Assembly (NCBI GenBank): GCA_023441905.1
Contig: JAEZNC010000168.1
Span: 1-13,216, forward strand
Direction of reading: 5' to 3'
Length of the DNA stretch: 13,216 nt
Source: Bacillota bacterium
GTDB taxonomy: Bacteria; Bacillota; Clostridia; Christensenellales; SZUA-584
Part shown: positions 1 to 6,577 of the stretch, in pieces
Layout of the letters: every line of letters begins with the position of its first letter
Numbering within the stretch: the first letter of the stretch is position 1
Notes under the pieces: generated by a model
Seen by the model: the letters and a program-made list of their open reading frames with translations, nothing else
What the model was told of the DNA's origin: nothing
Databases searched by the model: none
Position numbers and translations under genes: made by a program

Positions 1-224
1 CGTCTGAGCAGGAATTCTATCGGGAAAAGGGTTTTGAGAACGAGCCCAAGAGATGTCCTCAGTGCCGCCAGAGCAGAAAGCATCAGAAGAGAACGAATGA
101 TCGTCCCATGTATGATGCGGTTTGCGCCGAATGCGGTACCACCACAAAGGTTCCGTTCCAGCCCACGGGCGAGAGACCTGTATATTGCAGCGATTGCTTC
201 AGAGCAAGAAGAGATCGTTACTAA
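1..224 (+). CDS. Zinc-ribbon protein with CxxC-x17-CxxC module (5' truncated)
   Basis: This is the C-terminal part of a small protein; its start lies before the window. The readable frame begins at position 3 and ends at TAA 222-224. Three CxxC pairs are visible: CPQC, CAEC and CSDC. The last two are separated by exactly 17 residues, which fits the family known as the CxxC-x17-CxxC domain. The part before it (EFYREKGFENEPKRC) resembles the end of the probable zinc-ribbon domain often found with it. The protein probably binds zinc and is rich in Arg and Lys, so a nucleic-acid role is possible, but its function is not established. A strong terminator begins 17 nt after the stop, so it ends its transcription unit. 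Confidence 0.85.
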   Translation, partial: SEQEFYREKGFENEPKRCPQCRQSRKHQKRTNDRPMYDAVCAECGTTTKVPFQPTGERPVYCSDCFRARRDRY

Positions 225-241
225 GGTTTATCAGCACAAAT

Positions 242-273
242 GCGCTGTGTCCAAAGCGGACACGGCGCTTTTT
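242..273 (+). terminator. Rho-independent terminator after the zinc-ribbon gene
   Basis: Left arm GCGCTGTGTCC (242-252) pairs with GGACACGGCGC (258-268) through 11 pairs, one a T-G wobble. The loop is AAAGC and is followed by TTTTT (269-273). It separates the zinc-ribbon gene from the Lrp unit. Confidence 0.9.
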
Positions 274-377
274 GTATGCAGGCATATTGAATGTGCGTCG
301 ATATTTTGTCATTCATACATGCTTAGACAAGAGTATTATGGGCTGCGTATTCGTTATTCGCGGTCGTTTATTTGTGT

Positions 378-407
378 TTGACGCACCCTATATGGCGGTG
401 GTACAAT
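378..407 (+). promoter_or_regulatory. Sigma-A promoter of the Lrp-aminotransferase unit
   Basis: A -35 box TTGACG (378-383) and a -10 box TACAAT (402-407) are separated by 18 bp. This puts the transcript start near 413-415, about 28 nt before the ATG at 442. The rest of the gap 274-441 shows no gene. A loose dyad TTGTC (306-310) with GACAA (326-330) lies upstream and could be a regulator site, but it is weak. Confidence 0.75.
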
Positions 408-441
408 ACCTAGAATAACGCAGAGCACGGAGGGTATATCA

Positions 442-936
442 ATGAGGAGTACATTATATTGCGAAATTCTCGATATGCTGGAGCAGGATGCCAGGGTCAG
501 CATAGAAGATATGGCCTTGATGACGGGCGCATCGGCGGAGCAGATTAAGGAAGCCATTTCGAATCTGGAACAGGAAAAGATCATCGTCAAATACACGGCG
601 ATTGTCAATAGAGAAAAAGTGGCTTCGGAGGAAGCCGAGGCACTGATTGAGGTAAAGGTTGTTCCCAAGCGCGGGCTTGGCTATGATGATCTCGCAGAGC
701 GCATATACGGCTTTACCGAGGTCAAGTCTGTTTACTTAATGTCAGGCACATACGATCTGTCGGTTGTGGTGCGGGCAGACAGCATGAAACAGATTTCTCA
801 GTTTGTGTTTGAAAAGCTGGCCGTACTCGAAGGCGTTTCGAGCACGGTGACGCATTTCATCATGAGGAAATACAAGGAGCAGGGTGTTATTCTAACCGCG
901 AAAGAGAGTGAAGAAAGGCTGGTGATCTCGCCGTGA
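442..936 (+). CDS. Lrp/AsnC family transcriptional regulator
   Basis: A 164-residue protein of normal length for the feast/famine regulator family. The N-terminal winged helix-turn-helix spans about residues 5-55 (MLEQDARVSIEDMALMTG is the usual opening). It is followed by the ligand-binding RAM/AsnC_trans domain at about 65-150, with the typical SGTYDLSVVV strand at 101-110. Such proteins bind DNA as dimers or octamers and respond to amino acids. The start ATG has GGAGGG at 429-434, 7 nt upstream. The stop overlaps the start of the aminotransferase gene, so the two are co-transcribed. This pairing is common in Clostridia and suggests local control of amino-acid transamination. The effector cannot be read from sequence. 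Confidence 0.93.
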   Translation: MRSTLYCEILDMLEQDARVSIEDMALMTGASAEQIKEAISNLEQEKIIVKYTAIVNREKVASEEAEALIEVKVVPKRGLGYDDLAERIYGFTEVKSVYLMSGTYDLSVVVRADSMKQISQFVFEKLAVLEGVSSTVTHFIMRKYKEQGVILTAKESEERLVISP

Positions 937-2108
937 CCATGGATAATAAAATATCGACGGTCGTCAGAGACATACCGCCATCCGGCATTCGTAAGTTCTT
1001 TGACATCGCGAGCGAAATGAAAGACTGTATTTCTCTCGGTGTGGGTGAGCCCGATTTTGATACGCCTTGGAATATCCGGGAAAGCGCGATTTACGCGCTT
1101 GAAGCCGGACGGACCCATTACACCTCTAACCATGGCAACACAGAGCTGCGCAAGGCGATACGTGATTATTTTGAAATGCGATTCGGACTGTGCTATGAGA
1201 TAGGCCAGATCGTCGCTACGGTGGGCGCAAGCGAAGGCCTCGACCTCGCTTTTCGTGCGCTTTTGAATCCCGGAGACGAAGTGATCGTACCGGCTCCGTC
1301 TTATGTGGCTTATATGCCCGGTGTGACGCTCGCAGGCGGCAAGCCTGTGCCCATGATATTAACGGAAGCGGATCAATTCCGTATTACGCCCGAGAGCCTG
1401 CGTGCCGCGATCACGCCTAAGTCGAAAGCTGTGATTGTGGCGTTCCCGAACAACCCGACAGGCGCGATCATGACCAAAGAGGATTATGAACAAATTGCGG
1501 ATATCATCATTGAGAACGATCTGATTGTGATTGCGGACGAGGTATACGCGGAGCTGACATATGACAAACAGCATTTTTCCATCGCTCAGCTGCCGGGAAT
1601 GCAGGAGCGTACCATTGTCATCAGCGGTTTTTCTAAAACGTTTGCAATGACCGGCTTTCGCCTTGGTTATGCGGCGGGGCCACAGCCGCTTATTGACGCG
1701 ATGGTGAAGATTCATCAGTATTCCATGCTGTGTGCGTCGGCCATGAGCCAAGATGCCGGGGCTGAGGCGATGCGCTATGAATGCAGCCATGGATTTGTGC
1801 AGGTGAAGCAGATGGTCGGCGAATACAACCGCCGCAGACGGCTGATGTATACGTCGTTCAATGAGATGGGCTTAAAATGCTTCGAACCGCTCGGCGCGTT
1901 TTATATTTTCCCCAACATCAGTTCAACGGGGCTCAAATCCGATGAGTTTTGCAAGCGATTGTTGTTTGAGAAAAAGGTCGCATGTGTACCGGGCACGGCT
2001 TTTGGAGATTCAATGGATAATTTTATACGCTGTTCCTATGCGACATCGTTTGATAACCTTAAAGAGGCGCTTAGCCGCATTAAAAGCTTTGTGGAGAGCC
2101 TTAAATAG
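933..2108 (+). CDS. PLP-dependent class I/II aminotransferase
   Basis: A 391-residue fold-type I aminotransferase that transfers an amino group between an amino acid and a 2-oxoacid in the cytoplasm. The family signature is complete: FPNNPTG at 171-177 (substrate/PLP Asn), D202 in IADEVY with Y205, and the Schiff-base lysine K235 in SGFSKTFAMTGFRLGY. The C-terminal Arg region (FIRCSYA) is also present. The closest families are the PatA/AraT-type aromatic or broad-range aminotransferases; the amino-acid substrate cannot be assigned. The start is either GTG 933, overlapping the Lrp stop as GTGA with a GGTGAT box 6 nt before, or ATG 939. I chose GTG for the coupling, but ATG is nearly as likely. 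A terminator follows 39 nt after the stop. Confidence 0.93.
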   Translation: MTMDNKISTVVRDIPPSGIRKFFDIASEMKDCISLGVGEPDFDTPWNIRESAIYALEAGRTHYTSNHGNTELRKAIRDYFEMRFGLCYEIGQIVATVGASEGLDLAFRALLNPGDEVIVPAPSYVAYMPGVTLAGGKPVPMILTEADQFRITPESLRAAITPKSKAVIVAFPNNPTGAIMTKEDYEQIADIIIENDLIVIADEVYAELTYDKQHFSIAQLPGMQERTIVISGFSKTFAMTGFRLGYAAGPQPLIDAMVKIHQYSMLCASAMSQDAGAEAMRYECSHGFVQVKQMVGEYNRRRRLMYTSFNEMGLKCFEPLGAFYIFPNISSTGLKSDEFCKRLLFEKKVACVPGTAFGDSMDNFIRCSYATSFDNLKEALSRIKSFVESLK

Positions 2109-2147
2109 GCCCGCCAACATTTCGGAAAGAAAAAACAAAAGAGTTCG

Positions 2148-2187
2148 CAGGGTTTCTGTCACGGGAAGGTGGCCGAAACCCTGTTTT
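2148..2187 (+). terminator. Rho-independent terminator after the aminotransferase gene
   Basis: A perfect 9-bp stem CAGGGTTTC (2148-2156) / GAAACCCTG (2175-2183) is followed by TTTT. The 18-nt loop can form a small inner CAC/GTG stem. Confidence 0.75.
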
Positions 2188-2373
2188 CAACTTATGGGAT
2201 AACATTGTGTTATGAAAGTTTGGCTGACTGCATATCGCATATCGGCGTGAGACAGTATGATAGCAAATCAAAAGTAAAGACAAGAGTCAGTGAATATGAA
2301 TTCGGTTTTCTAAAATAATTCGTCAATTTGAACAAATTTGAAAGGAAACGAGTGAAATTCCATAGCAATAGAC
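2188..2373. other. Non-coding gap before hsp20, nothing recognised
   Basis: The gene-free stretch 2109-2445 holds the terminator above at its left end and the CtsR-like operator and promoter at its right end. The AT-rich middle, 2188-2373, shows no ORF with a ribosome binding site and no convincing hairpin. Confidence 0.5.
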
Positions 2374-2390
2374 TTTGACTAACCTTGACC
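2374..2390 (-). promoter_or_regulatory. CtsR-like operator (tandem heptads)
   Basis: On the - strand this reads GGTCAAG GTT AGTCAAA. The CtsR consensus from Firmicutes is a direct repeat RGTCAAA-NAN-RGTCAAA. Both heptads are here with exact 3-bp spacing; the mismatches are the last base of the first heptad and the central A of the spacer. On the + strand it appears as TTTGACT-AAC-CTTGACC and covers the whole -35 box of the hsp20 promoter, where a repressor would block transcription. Confidence 0.75.
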
Positions 2391-2403
2391 AAAGCGTTAT
2401 AAT
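2375..2403 (+). promoter_or_regulatory. Sigma-A promoter of hsp20
   Basis: TTGACT (2375-2380), a 17-bp spacer and a perfect TATAAT (2398-2403). The expected start near 2410 gives a leader of about 36 nt. No CIRCE element (TTAGCACTC-N9-GAGTGCTAA) is present, so HrcA control is not indicated. Confidence 0.88.
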
Positions 2404-2445
2404 ACAAACATCACAAACGAAAACAACGACGAGGAGGAATGGATC

Positions 2446-2829
2446 ATGACATTTTCACCATATCAAGGCCAATTGATGAGCGGGCGGCTTTGGAAAGATT
2501 TTTTTGACGGAGCGACGGCTCTCAGAGCCAATATCAAGAACACACCGAATGCTTACGTTGTTGAGGCGGAGCTGCCGGGCGTGAAAAAAGAACATATTAC
2601 GCTGATCTGCGAGCAGGGTGTGCTGACGATTACCGCAAAGGCAGACGAAGCGAAGGATACCGAGAACGAACGTTATATCCGCAAGGAGCGGATAGAGGGA
2701 GAACTGATCAGGCGGTTTGCTCTGAGTGAAATTGAGGAAGAGAACATAAGCGCCAAGCTCGAAAACGGTGTGCTCTTTGTCACGCTGCCCAAGCAAAAGG
2801 CAAAAGAGAAGCATATTGAGATTGAATAA
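2446..2829 (+). CDS. hsp20: Hsp20/alpha-crystallin family small heat-shock protein
   Basis: A 127-residue ATP-independent holdase chaperone that binds unfolding proteins in the cytoplasm. The alpha-crystallin domain covers about residues 27-115. It opens with NAYVVEAELPGVKKE (35-49) and ends with the signature LENGVLFVTLPK (105-116). The C-terminal tail carries an I-x-I motif (IEI, 124-126), which in this family docks onto a neighbouring dimer and drives oligomer assembly. The protein is on the short side for the family because its N-terminal arm is only about 26 residues. GAGGAGG at 2431-2437 sits 8 nt before the ATG. It is monocistronic, with its own promoter, CtsR-like operator and terminator, so heat or protein-stress induction is likely. 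Confidence 0.95.
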   Translation: MTFSPYQGQLMSGRLWKDFFDGATALRANIKNTPNAYVVEAELPGVKKEHITLICEQGVLTITAKADEAKDTENERYIRKERIEGELIRRFALSEIEEENISAKLENGVLFVTLPKQKAKEKHIEIE

Positions 2830-2839
2830 CAAATGATAA

Positions 2840-2870
2840 ATGAGTCGCAAAATCGCGGCTCATTTTCGTT
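2840..2870 (+). terminator. Rho-independent terminator after hsp20
   Basis: TGAGTCGC (2841-2848) pairs with GCGGCTCA (2855-2862), with one wobble and an added A2840-T2863 pair. The loop is AAAATC and the T-rich tail starts at 2863. Confidence 0.85.
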
Positions 2871-2882
2871 TAAAGCTTAGGA

Positions 2883-2990
2883 TGTGCTCAGCACAAACAC
2901 GGGAAAACGGAAAATTAGCACCCAATCATCTTTCATGGATTTCTGTCCACTGCGTCGTCGATTGCTGATGCATCACCAGAAATCATCATG
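2883..2990. repeat. Inverted repeats in the gap after hsp20
   Basis: A small hairpin TGTGC-TCA-GCACA lies at 2883-2895. A longer stem pairs CATG plus GATTTCTG (2934-2945) with CAGAAATC, an AT bulge, and CATG (2977-2990): 12 bp with a 2-nt bulge. No ORF with a ribosome binding site is seen. The loop portion starting TCCACTG at 2946 resembles the sequence at 3037, hinting at an old partial duplication. Confidence 0.5.
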
Positions 2991-3035
2991 CAATATGGCA
3001 AAAAAATAAATAAAGATAGGATGGCGGTCATTCCT

Positions 3036-3146
3036 TTCCACTGTCGTATTGGACGAGTGCAGCGAAGTGACGGCATTGGTGGAATAGAATCTGTCTCAAC
3101 AGACCCAAGTCAACTGCCATAGGTCGTCGCTTCACTCCTTAAAGGA
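3036..3146 (+). other. Structured intergenic element (RNA or palindromic repeat)
   Basis: Two competing folds are visible. Fold A pairs TTCCACTGTCGT (3036-3047) with ACGGCA and GTGGAA (3070-3075 and 3079-3084) around a 3-nt bulge, 12 pairs. Fold B pairs 3061-3071 with 3126-3136 (10 of 11 pairs), stacks GGCA 3072-3075 on TGCC 3115-3118 and TTGG 3076-3079 on CCAA 3105-3108, and ends in TCTGT-CTCA-ACAGA (3090-3103). TCCTT-A-AAGGA (3136-3146) follows. There is no coding potential. I do not recognise a known RNA family; it could be an RNA or an interspersed palindromic repeat. Strand is nominal. Confidence 0.45.
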
Positions 3147-3198
3147 TCGGATGAGTTGCTTTAAAAATGACACTGATTAATTTTGTAAGATGCCTGAA

Positions 3199-3220
3199 CT
3201 GCGAGTTTGCAGCTTTTTTT
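3199..3220 (+). terminator. Weak terminator-like hairpin
   Basis: The short stem CTGC (3199-3202) / GCAG (3209-3212) is followed by a run of seven T (3214-3220). The stem is weak on its own. It would matter only if the structured region upstream is transcribed. Confidence 0.35.
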
Positions 3221-3236
3221 ATTCCGAAAATATAAA
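3207..3236 (+). promoter_or_regulatory. Possible promoter of the FMN oxidoreductase gene
   Basis: TTGCAG (3207-3212) and TATAAA (3231-3236) are 18 bp apart. The transcript would start near 3243 with a leader of about 45 nt. The match is moderate. Confidence 0.4.
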
Positions 3237-3287
3237 AAGGAGATGAAATGCAGATACTAAATAAAATTTAACAGGAGGCACATCAAT

Positions 3288-3932
3288 ATGAACAAACTCT
3301 TATATATCAGCGCCAATCCAAAGCCCGAGAATCTCTCGTCAAGCAAAACCGTGGCGAGGAAACTCGTGAACCGCATACGCGAAGAATACCGGGAGATCGA
3401 TTTTGAGGAAGTCGATTTATATGCCGATCACATTCCGCAGCTGAAACACAGCTATTTTGCGGGCAGAAGCGCAATTATCAATGAGAACGAGCGGAAGAAG
3501 CTGTCCGAAGAAGACCAAAAGGAAGTAGGAAGAATCGTTGCGCTGTGCGACCAGTTTTGCAGCGCCGACGTGTATGTGCTCGCGGCCCCCATGTGGAGCC
3601 TGTCATACCCCGCACCCGTTAAGGAATACATTGACTGCGTGGTACAGGCGGGCAAGACGATAGAATTTGATGAAAACGATAAGCCCCATGGGCTGCTTGG
3701 CAATGAAGCGAGGCTGTTCATCTATGTGCAGTCTTCAGGCGCGCATATTCCGTGGATCATACGTCCGGCGCTCAATAAGGGTCTCAATTATGTGCACGAT
3801 GTGATGAGATTTATCGGTATCAGCCGGTTTGAGGAACTGCTTGTGGACGGAACGGGGACGACGGAGACCGAGCGTGAAGAGGCTATAGAGCGCGCTACTA
3901 AGAAAATAGACGACATCATATTGACGGATTGA
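3288..3932 (+). CDS. AzoR-like NAD(P)H-dependent FMN oxidoreductase
   Basis: A 214-residue flavodoxin-fold protein of the Flavodoxin_2 (AzoR/NQO) family, members of which reduce quinones, azo dyes or nitro compounds with NAD(P)H using FMN. The first beta-strand and phosphate loop are visible at LLYISANPKPENLSSSK (4-20). The FMN-ring loop is at AAPMWSLSYPAPVKEYIDCV (99-118), followed by AGKTIEF (121-127), as in AzoR. The middle contains a charged insert with KLSEEDQKE (71-79). AGGAGG at 3273-3278 lies 9 nt before the ATG. No signal peptide, so it is cytoplasmic. It appears to stand alone; no clear terminator follows before the next promoter. The true substrate is unknown; a role against quinone or electrophile stress is a reasonable guess. 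Confidence 0.88.
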   Translation: MNKLLYISANPKPENLSSSKTVARKLVNRIREEYREIDFEEVDLYADHIPQLKHSYFAGRSAIINENERKKLSEEDQKEVGRIVALCDQFCSADVYVLAAPMWSLSYPAPVKEYIDCVVQAGKTIEFDENDKPHGLLGNEARLFIYVQSSGAHIPWIIRPALNKGLNYVHDVMRFIGISRFEELLVDGTGTTETEREEAIERATKKIDDIILTD

Positions 3933-3970
3933 CATAATTAATAAATTTTCCGCATCTCCTTATTTGCTGT

Positions 3971-3996
3971 TAAGATTTGTATTAAAAAGCCGATAG
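3971..3996 (+). promoter_or_regulatory. Sigma-28 (SigD/FliA)-like promoter
   Basis: The -10 element GCCGATAG (3989-3996) matches 7 of 8 bases of the flagellar sigma-28 consensus GCCGATAA. TAAG at 3971-3974 resembles the -35 TAAA, with a 14-bp spacer against the usual 15. Transcription would start near 4003. I see no sigma-A promoter of similar quality in this gap. Confidence 0.6.
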
Positions 3997-4047
3997 AGAT
4001 TATGGAGGTATCTCAATCTAAGGAGTTTATTGGCAAGGAGGCCGAAA

Positions 4048-5067
4048 ATGAAAATTGATAATTACAGCGTGGTGCAAAGCAGTTCGCATACCCTTGTGAA
4101 AGAGGAGAGCGAGACGGAGACATTAAACGCGTGGATCGGGGATCGGAACATCAGTGATGACCCTGCTTTTGTCGTTGACCTCAATGCGAAAGCCTTTCAA
4201 TTTAACACGGAAAAGACATATCTGAACAACGATACGGATTCAATCAGTCAGCAGTCTTTTGACGCACGCATCAATCTTCTTGAATCGCTTGTGTATGCAC
4301 TGACGGGTAAACGCATCAAATTCAAGAATCCGGCTGAAGCGTTGTCCCACTATCAGAATAAGAACATCAACATCACTGTGACGGGCAACGGCGCTGCCCA
4401 GGCCGACTGGGGCATTGCGTATGATTACCGGAAAGTCAAATCTGAAAAAGAAAGCGTCAATTTTAATTCCAATGGTGTCGTAAAAACGGCCGACGGCCGA
4501 ACGTTTGCGTTTGACTTGAAATTTGCGATGTCGCGCGAGTATTACGAAGAGTCAGGCATCAGCCTGCGTCTCGGCAACGCCAAGGTCGATCCGCTCGTTG
4601 TTGTGATGAACGGCGGCGCTCCGACGCTCAGCGCCACCAAACAGGCATTTGATTTGGATGCGGACGGCAAAACCGAAAACATATCGTTCGCGACGGGCGG
4701 CAGCGGCTTTCTTGCGTTTGATAAGAACGGCGACGGCATTATCAACGACGGCAGCGAGCTTTTCGGGCCGTCGAGCGGCAATGGTTTTTCGGAGCTGCGC
4801 GCCTTTGACAACGACAAAAACGGCTGGATCGACGAATCGGACGAAATCTACGGGAAGCTCTCGGTGTTGACGATGGCGCAGGACGGACAAAGAACGCTGT
4901 TCAAGCTCGGAGACGTGGGTATCGGCGCAATCTATTTAAACGATGTGAGCACACAGTTTGAGATGAAGGATATGACGAATGAGTACGGCGAGATGAAGAG
5001 CAGCTCGATAATCTTAAATGAAAACGGCTCGGTGGGGACCATCCATCATATCGATCTTTCCATATAG
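4048..5067 (+). CDS. Unknown protein with three Asp-rich calcium-loop motifs
   Basis: A 339-residue protein without signal peptide or membrane segment. The N-terminal 170 residues are not recognised. The C-terminal half has three EF-hand-like or VCBS-like Asp loops: DLDADG (202-207), DKNGDGIINDGSE (225-237) and DNDKNGWIDESDE (254-266). The core segment FDKNGDGIINDGSELFG is a pattern seen in many bacterial calcium-binding proteins of unknown role. In the last two loops the acidic residue falls at position 13 rather than 12 of the classic EF-hand. ATG 4048 is chosen because AAGGAGG (4035-4041) lies 6 nt before it; a TTG at 4030 would add six residues. The sigma-28-like promoter suggests membership in a motility regulon. 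A terminator follows. Calcium binding is inferred, not shown. Confidence 0.8.
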   Translation: MKIDNYSVVQSSSHTLVKEESETETLNAWIGDRNISDDPAFVVDLNAKAFQFNTEKTYLNNDTDSISQQSFDARINLLESLVYALTGKRIKFKNPAEALSHYQNKNINITVTGNGAAQADWGIAYDYRKVKSEKESVNFNSNGVVKTADGRTFAFDLKFAMSREYYEESGISLRLGNAKVDPLVVVMNGGAPTLSATKQAFDLDADGKTENISFATGGSGFLAFDKNGDGIINDGSELFGPSSGNGFSELRAFDNDKNGWIDESDEIYGKLSVLTMAQDGQRTLFKLGDVGIGAIYLNDVSTQFEMKDMTNEYGEMKSSSIILNENGSVGTIHHIDLSI

Positions 5068-5099
5068 GCAACACAGCATCACTTTATATACGGTCTGTC

Positions 5100-5131
5100 A
5101 GGCCTCCAACGGCGGAGGCCTTATTTCTTTT
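5100..5131 (+). terminator. Terminator between the calcium-loop gene and radA
   Basis: GGCCTCC (5101-5107) pairs with GGAGGCC (5114-5120), extended by A5100-T5121, with a 6-nt loop and the T-rich tail TTATTTCTTTT. Its tail runs into the radA -35 box. Confidence 0.85.
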
Positions 5132-5158
5132 GCCTTGAGTGAGAAAAGCATATATAAT
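5130..5158 (+). promoter_or_regulatory. Sigma-A promoter of radA
   Basis: TTGCCT (5130-5135), a 17-bp spacer and a perfect TATAAT (5153-5158). The leader would be about 36 nt. Confidence 0.7.
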
Positions 5159-5200
5159 CGATGACAGAGACAATTCACAAAAGTTTATAGGAGGCTTGGC

Positions 5201-6550
5201 TTGGCTAAGGATAAAACGGCGTTTGTCTGCAGCGCATGCGGCTATGAATACGCGAAATGGCTGGGACAGTGCCCATCATGCAAGGAATGGAACACATTCG
5301 AGGAAATGGCCGTTTCCGCACCGGTGAAGGGTGTTTCCGTTGTGCCGCTCGGCGAACAGGCGATGCGGCTCAAAGATGTATCCATGGAGGATACCGCGAG
5401 ATGGTCCACCGGCTACGGCGAGCTGGATCGGGTGCTCGGCGCGGGCGTGGTGGAAGGCTCGGTGGTGCTCGCGGGCGGTGAACCTGGCATCGGCAAGTCA
5501 ACGCTGTTTTTACAGGTGGCTGATTCGCTCGCACGGTCGGGCAAACGCGTGCTTTATATCTCGGGTGAGGAGTCGCTGCGGCAGATTCGGCTGCGTGCGA
5601 CAAGGCTGGGAATAGAGAGCGAAATGAAGCTGCTGGCTGAAACGGAGGTCAACAGCTGTATTACGCGTATCCGTGAAAACGCGCCCGACTTTGTGGTGGT
5701 GGATTCCATTCAGACGCTGTATTCATCGCGCCTCGGGCCTGCGGCAGGCAGCCTGAGCCAGATTAAGGAGTGTGCGGCGCTGCTGACACGCGAAGCCAAG
5801 ACAAGCGGCACGGCGATATTCATCATCGGGCATGTGACGAAAGAGGGGGCGATTGCGGGGCCGCGCGTGGTGGAGCACATGGTGGATACCGTGCTCTATT
5901 TCGAAGGCGAGAGACAGGGAACGTTTCGTATCCTGCGCGCCGTGAAAAACCGCTTTGGGTCTACCAATGAAATCGGCGTGTTTGATATGCGCGATGACGG
6001 CATGCATGAGGTGGAAAATCCCTCCGGCTTGCTGCTCGGCGAGCGCGCAAAGGACGCGTCTGGCTCGTGCGTGTATCCCGCGATTGAGGGGACGAGGCCG
6101 GTGCTGCTCGAGATACAGGCGCTGGTGAGTCTCACATCGTTTCAGATGCCGCGCCGCATGGCGGCCGGGCTGGACTTCGGGCGCATGGCGCTGATGGTTG
6201 CCGTGCTTGAAAAGCGCATGGGTTTAAAGCTGTATAATCAGGACGTTTATCTGAACGTGGCGGGCGGCATGAAGCTCAATCAGCCCGCGGCAGATCTTGC
6301 GATGGCAGCGAGTATCGTCTCAAGCTTCCGCGATGCGCCGATCAGCGACGCGGTGGCGATGGGCGAGGTGGGCCTTACCGGCGAAGTGCGCGCCGTGGGG
6401 CAAATTGAAAAGCGGCTGATTGAGAGCAGCAAGATGGGGTTTAAAAAGGCCGTGATTCCCAAGTCGAATCTTGCCGGCCTTAAGGTGCCCTCCGGCATCG
6501 AGGTATTTGGTGTCCGGCATGTGTTCGATGCGCTTGAGATACTCATATAA
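5201..6550 (+). CDS. radA: DNA repair protein RadA (Sms)
   Basis: A 449-residue RecA-like ATPase, close to the family's usual 450-460. RadA is a DnaB-type helicase that extends D-loops and processes branched intermediates in recombination and repair. Domains in order: a C4 zinc finger with C10, C13, C24 and C27; the ATPase core with Walker A GEPGIGKST (93-101, K99); the RadA-specific KNRFG motif (249-253); and a C-terminal Lon-protease-like domain (about 260-449, NVAGGMKLNQPAADLA) used for ring assembly, not proteolysis. The start is TTG at 5201, set by AGGAGG at 5189-5194 with 6 nt spacing and by the family N-terminus AKDKTAFVCSACG. It has its own promoter. In many Firmicutes it neighbours disA or clpC, which are absent here. 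Confidence 0.97.
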   Translation: MAKDKTAFVCSACGYEYAKWLGQCPSCKEWNTFEEMAVSAPVKGVSVVPLGEQAMRLKDVSMEDTARWSTGYGELDRVLGAGVVEGSVVLAGGEPGIGKSTLFLQVADSLARSGKRVLYISGEESLRQIRLRATRLGIESEMKLLAETEVNSCITRIRENAPDFVVVDSIQTLYSSRLGPAAGSLSQIKECAALLTREAKTSGTAIFIIGHVTKEGAIAGPRVVEHMVDTVLYFEGERQGTFRILRAVKNRFGSTNEIGVFDMRDDGMHEVENPSGLLLGERAKDASGSCVYPAIEGTRPVLLEIQALVSLTSFQMPRRMAAGLDFGRMALMVAVLEKRMGLKLYNQDVYLNVAGGMKLNQPAADLAMAASIVSSFRDAPISDAVAMGEVGLTGEVRAVGQIEKRLIESSKMGFKKAVIPKSNLAGLKVPSGIEVFGVRHVFDALEILI

Positions 6551-6577
6551 TCCAGACGGTCACATAAACTGTACCGT

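Noticed and set aside
34..418. Overlapping + strand ORFs running through the terminator at 242-273
   Set aside because: They cross a strong terminator and the promoter of the next gene and lack ribosome sites. The true frame at 3-224 carries the three CxxC pairs.
2213..2251. Short ORF MKVWLTAYRISA in the gap before hsp20
   Set aside because: There is no ribosome site or promoter in front of it and it is only 12 codons long.
2370..2445. CIRCE/HrcA operator for hsp20
   Set aside because: No TTAGCACTC-N9-GAGTGCTAA pattern is found. The CtsR-type heptads explain the site better.
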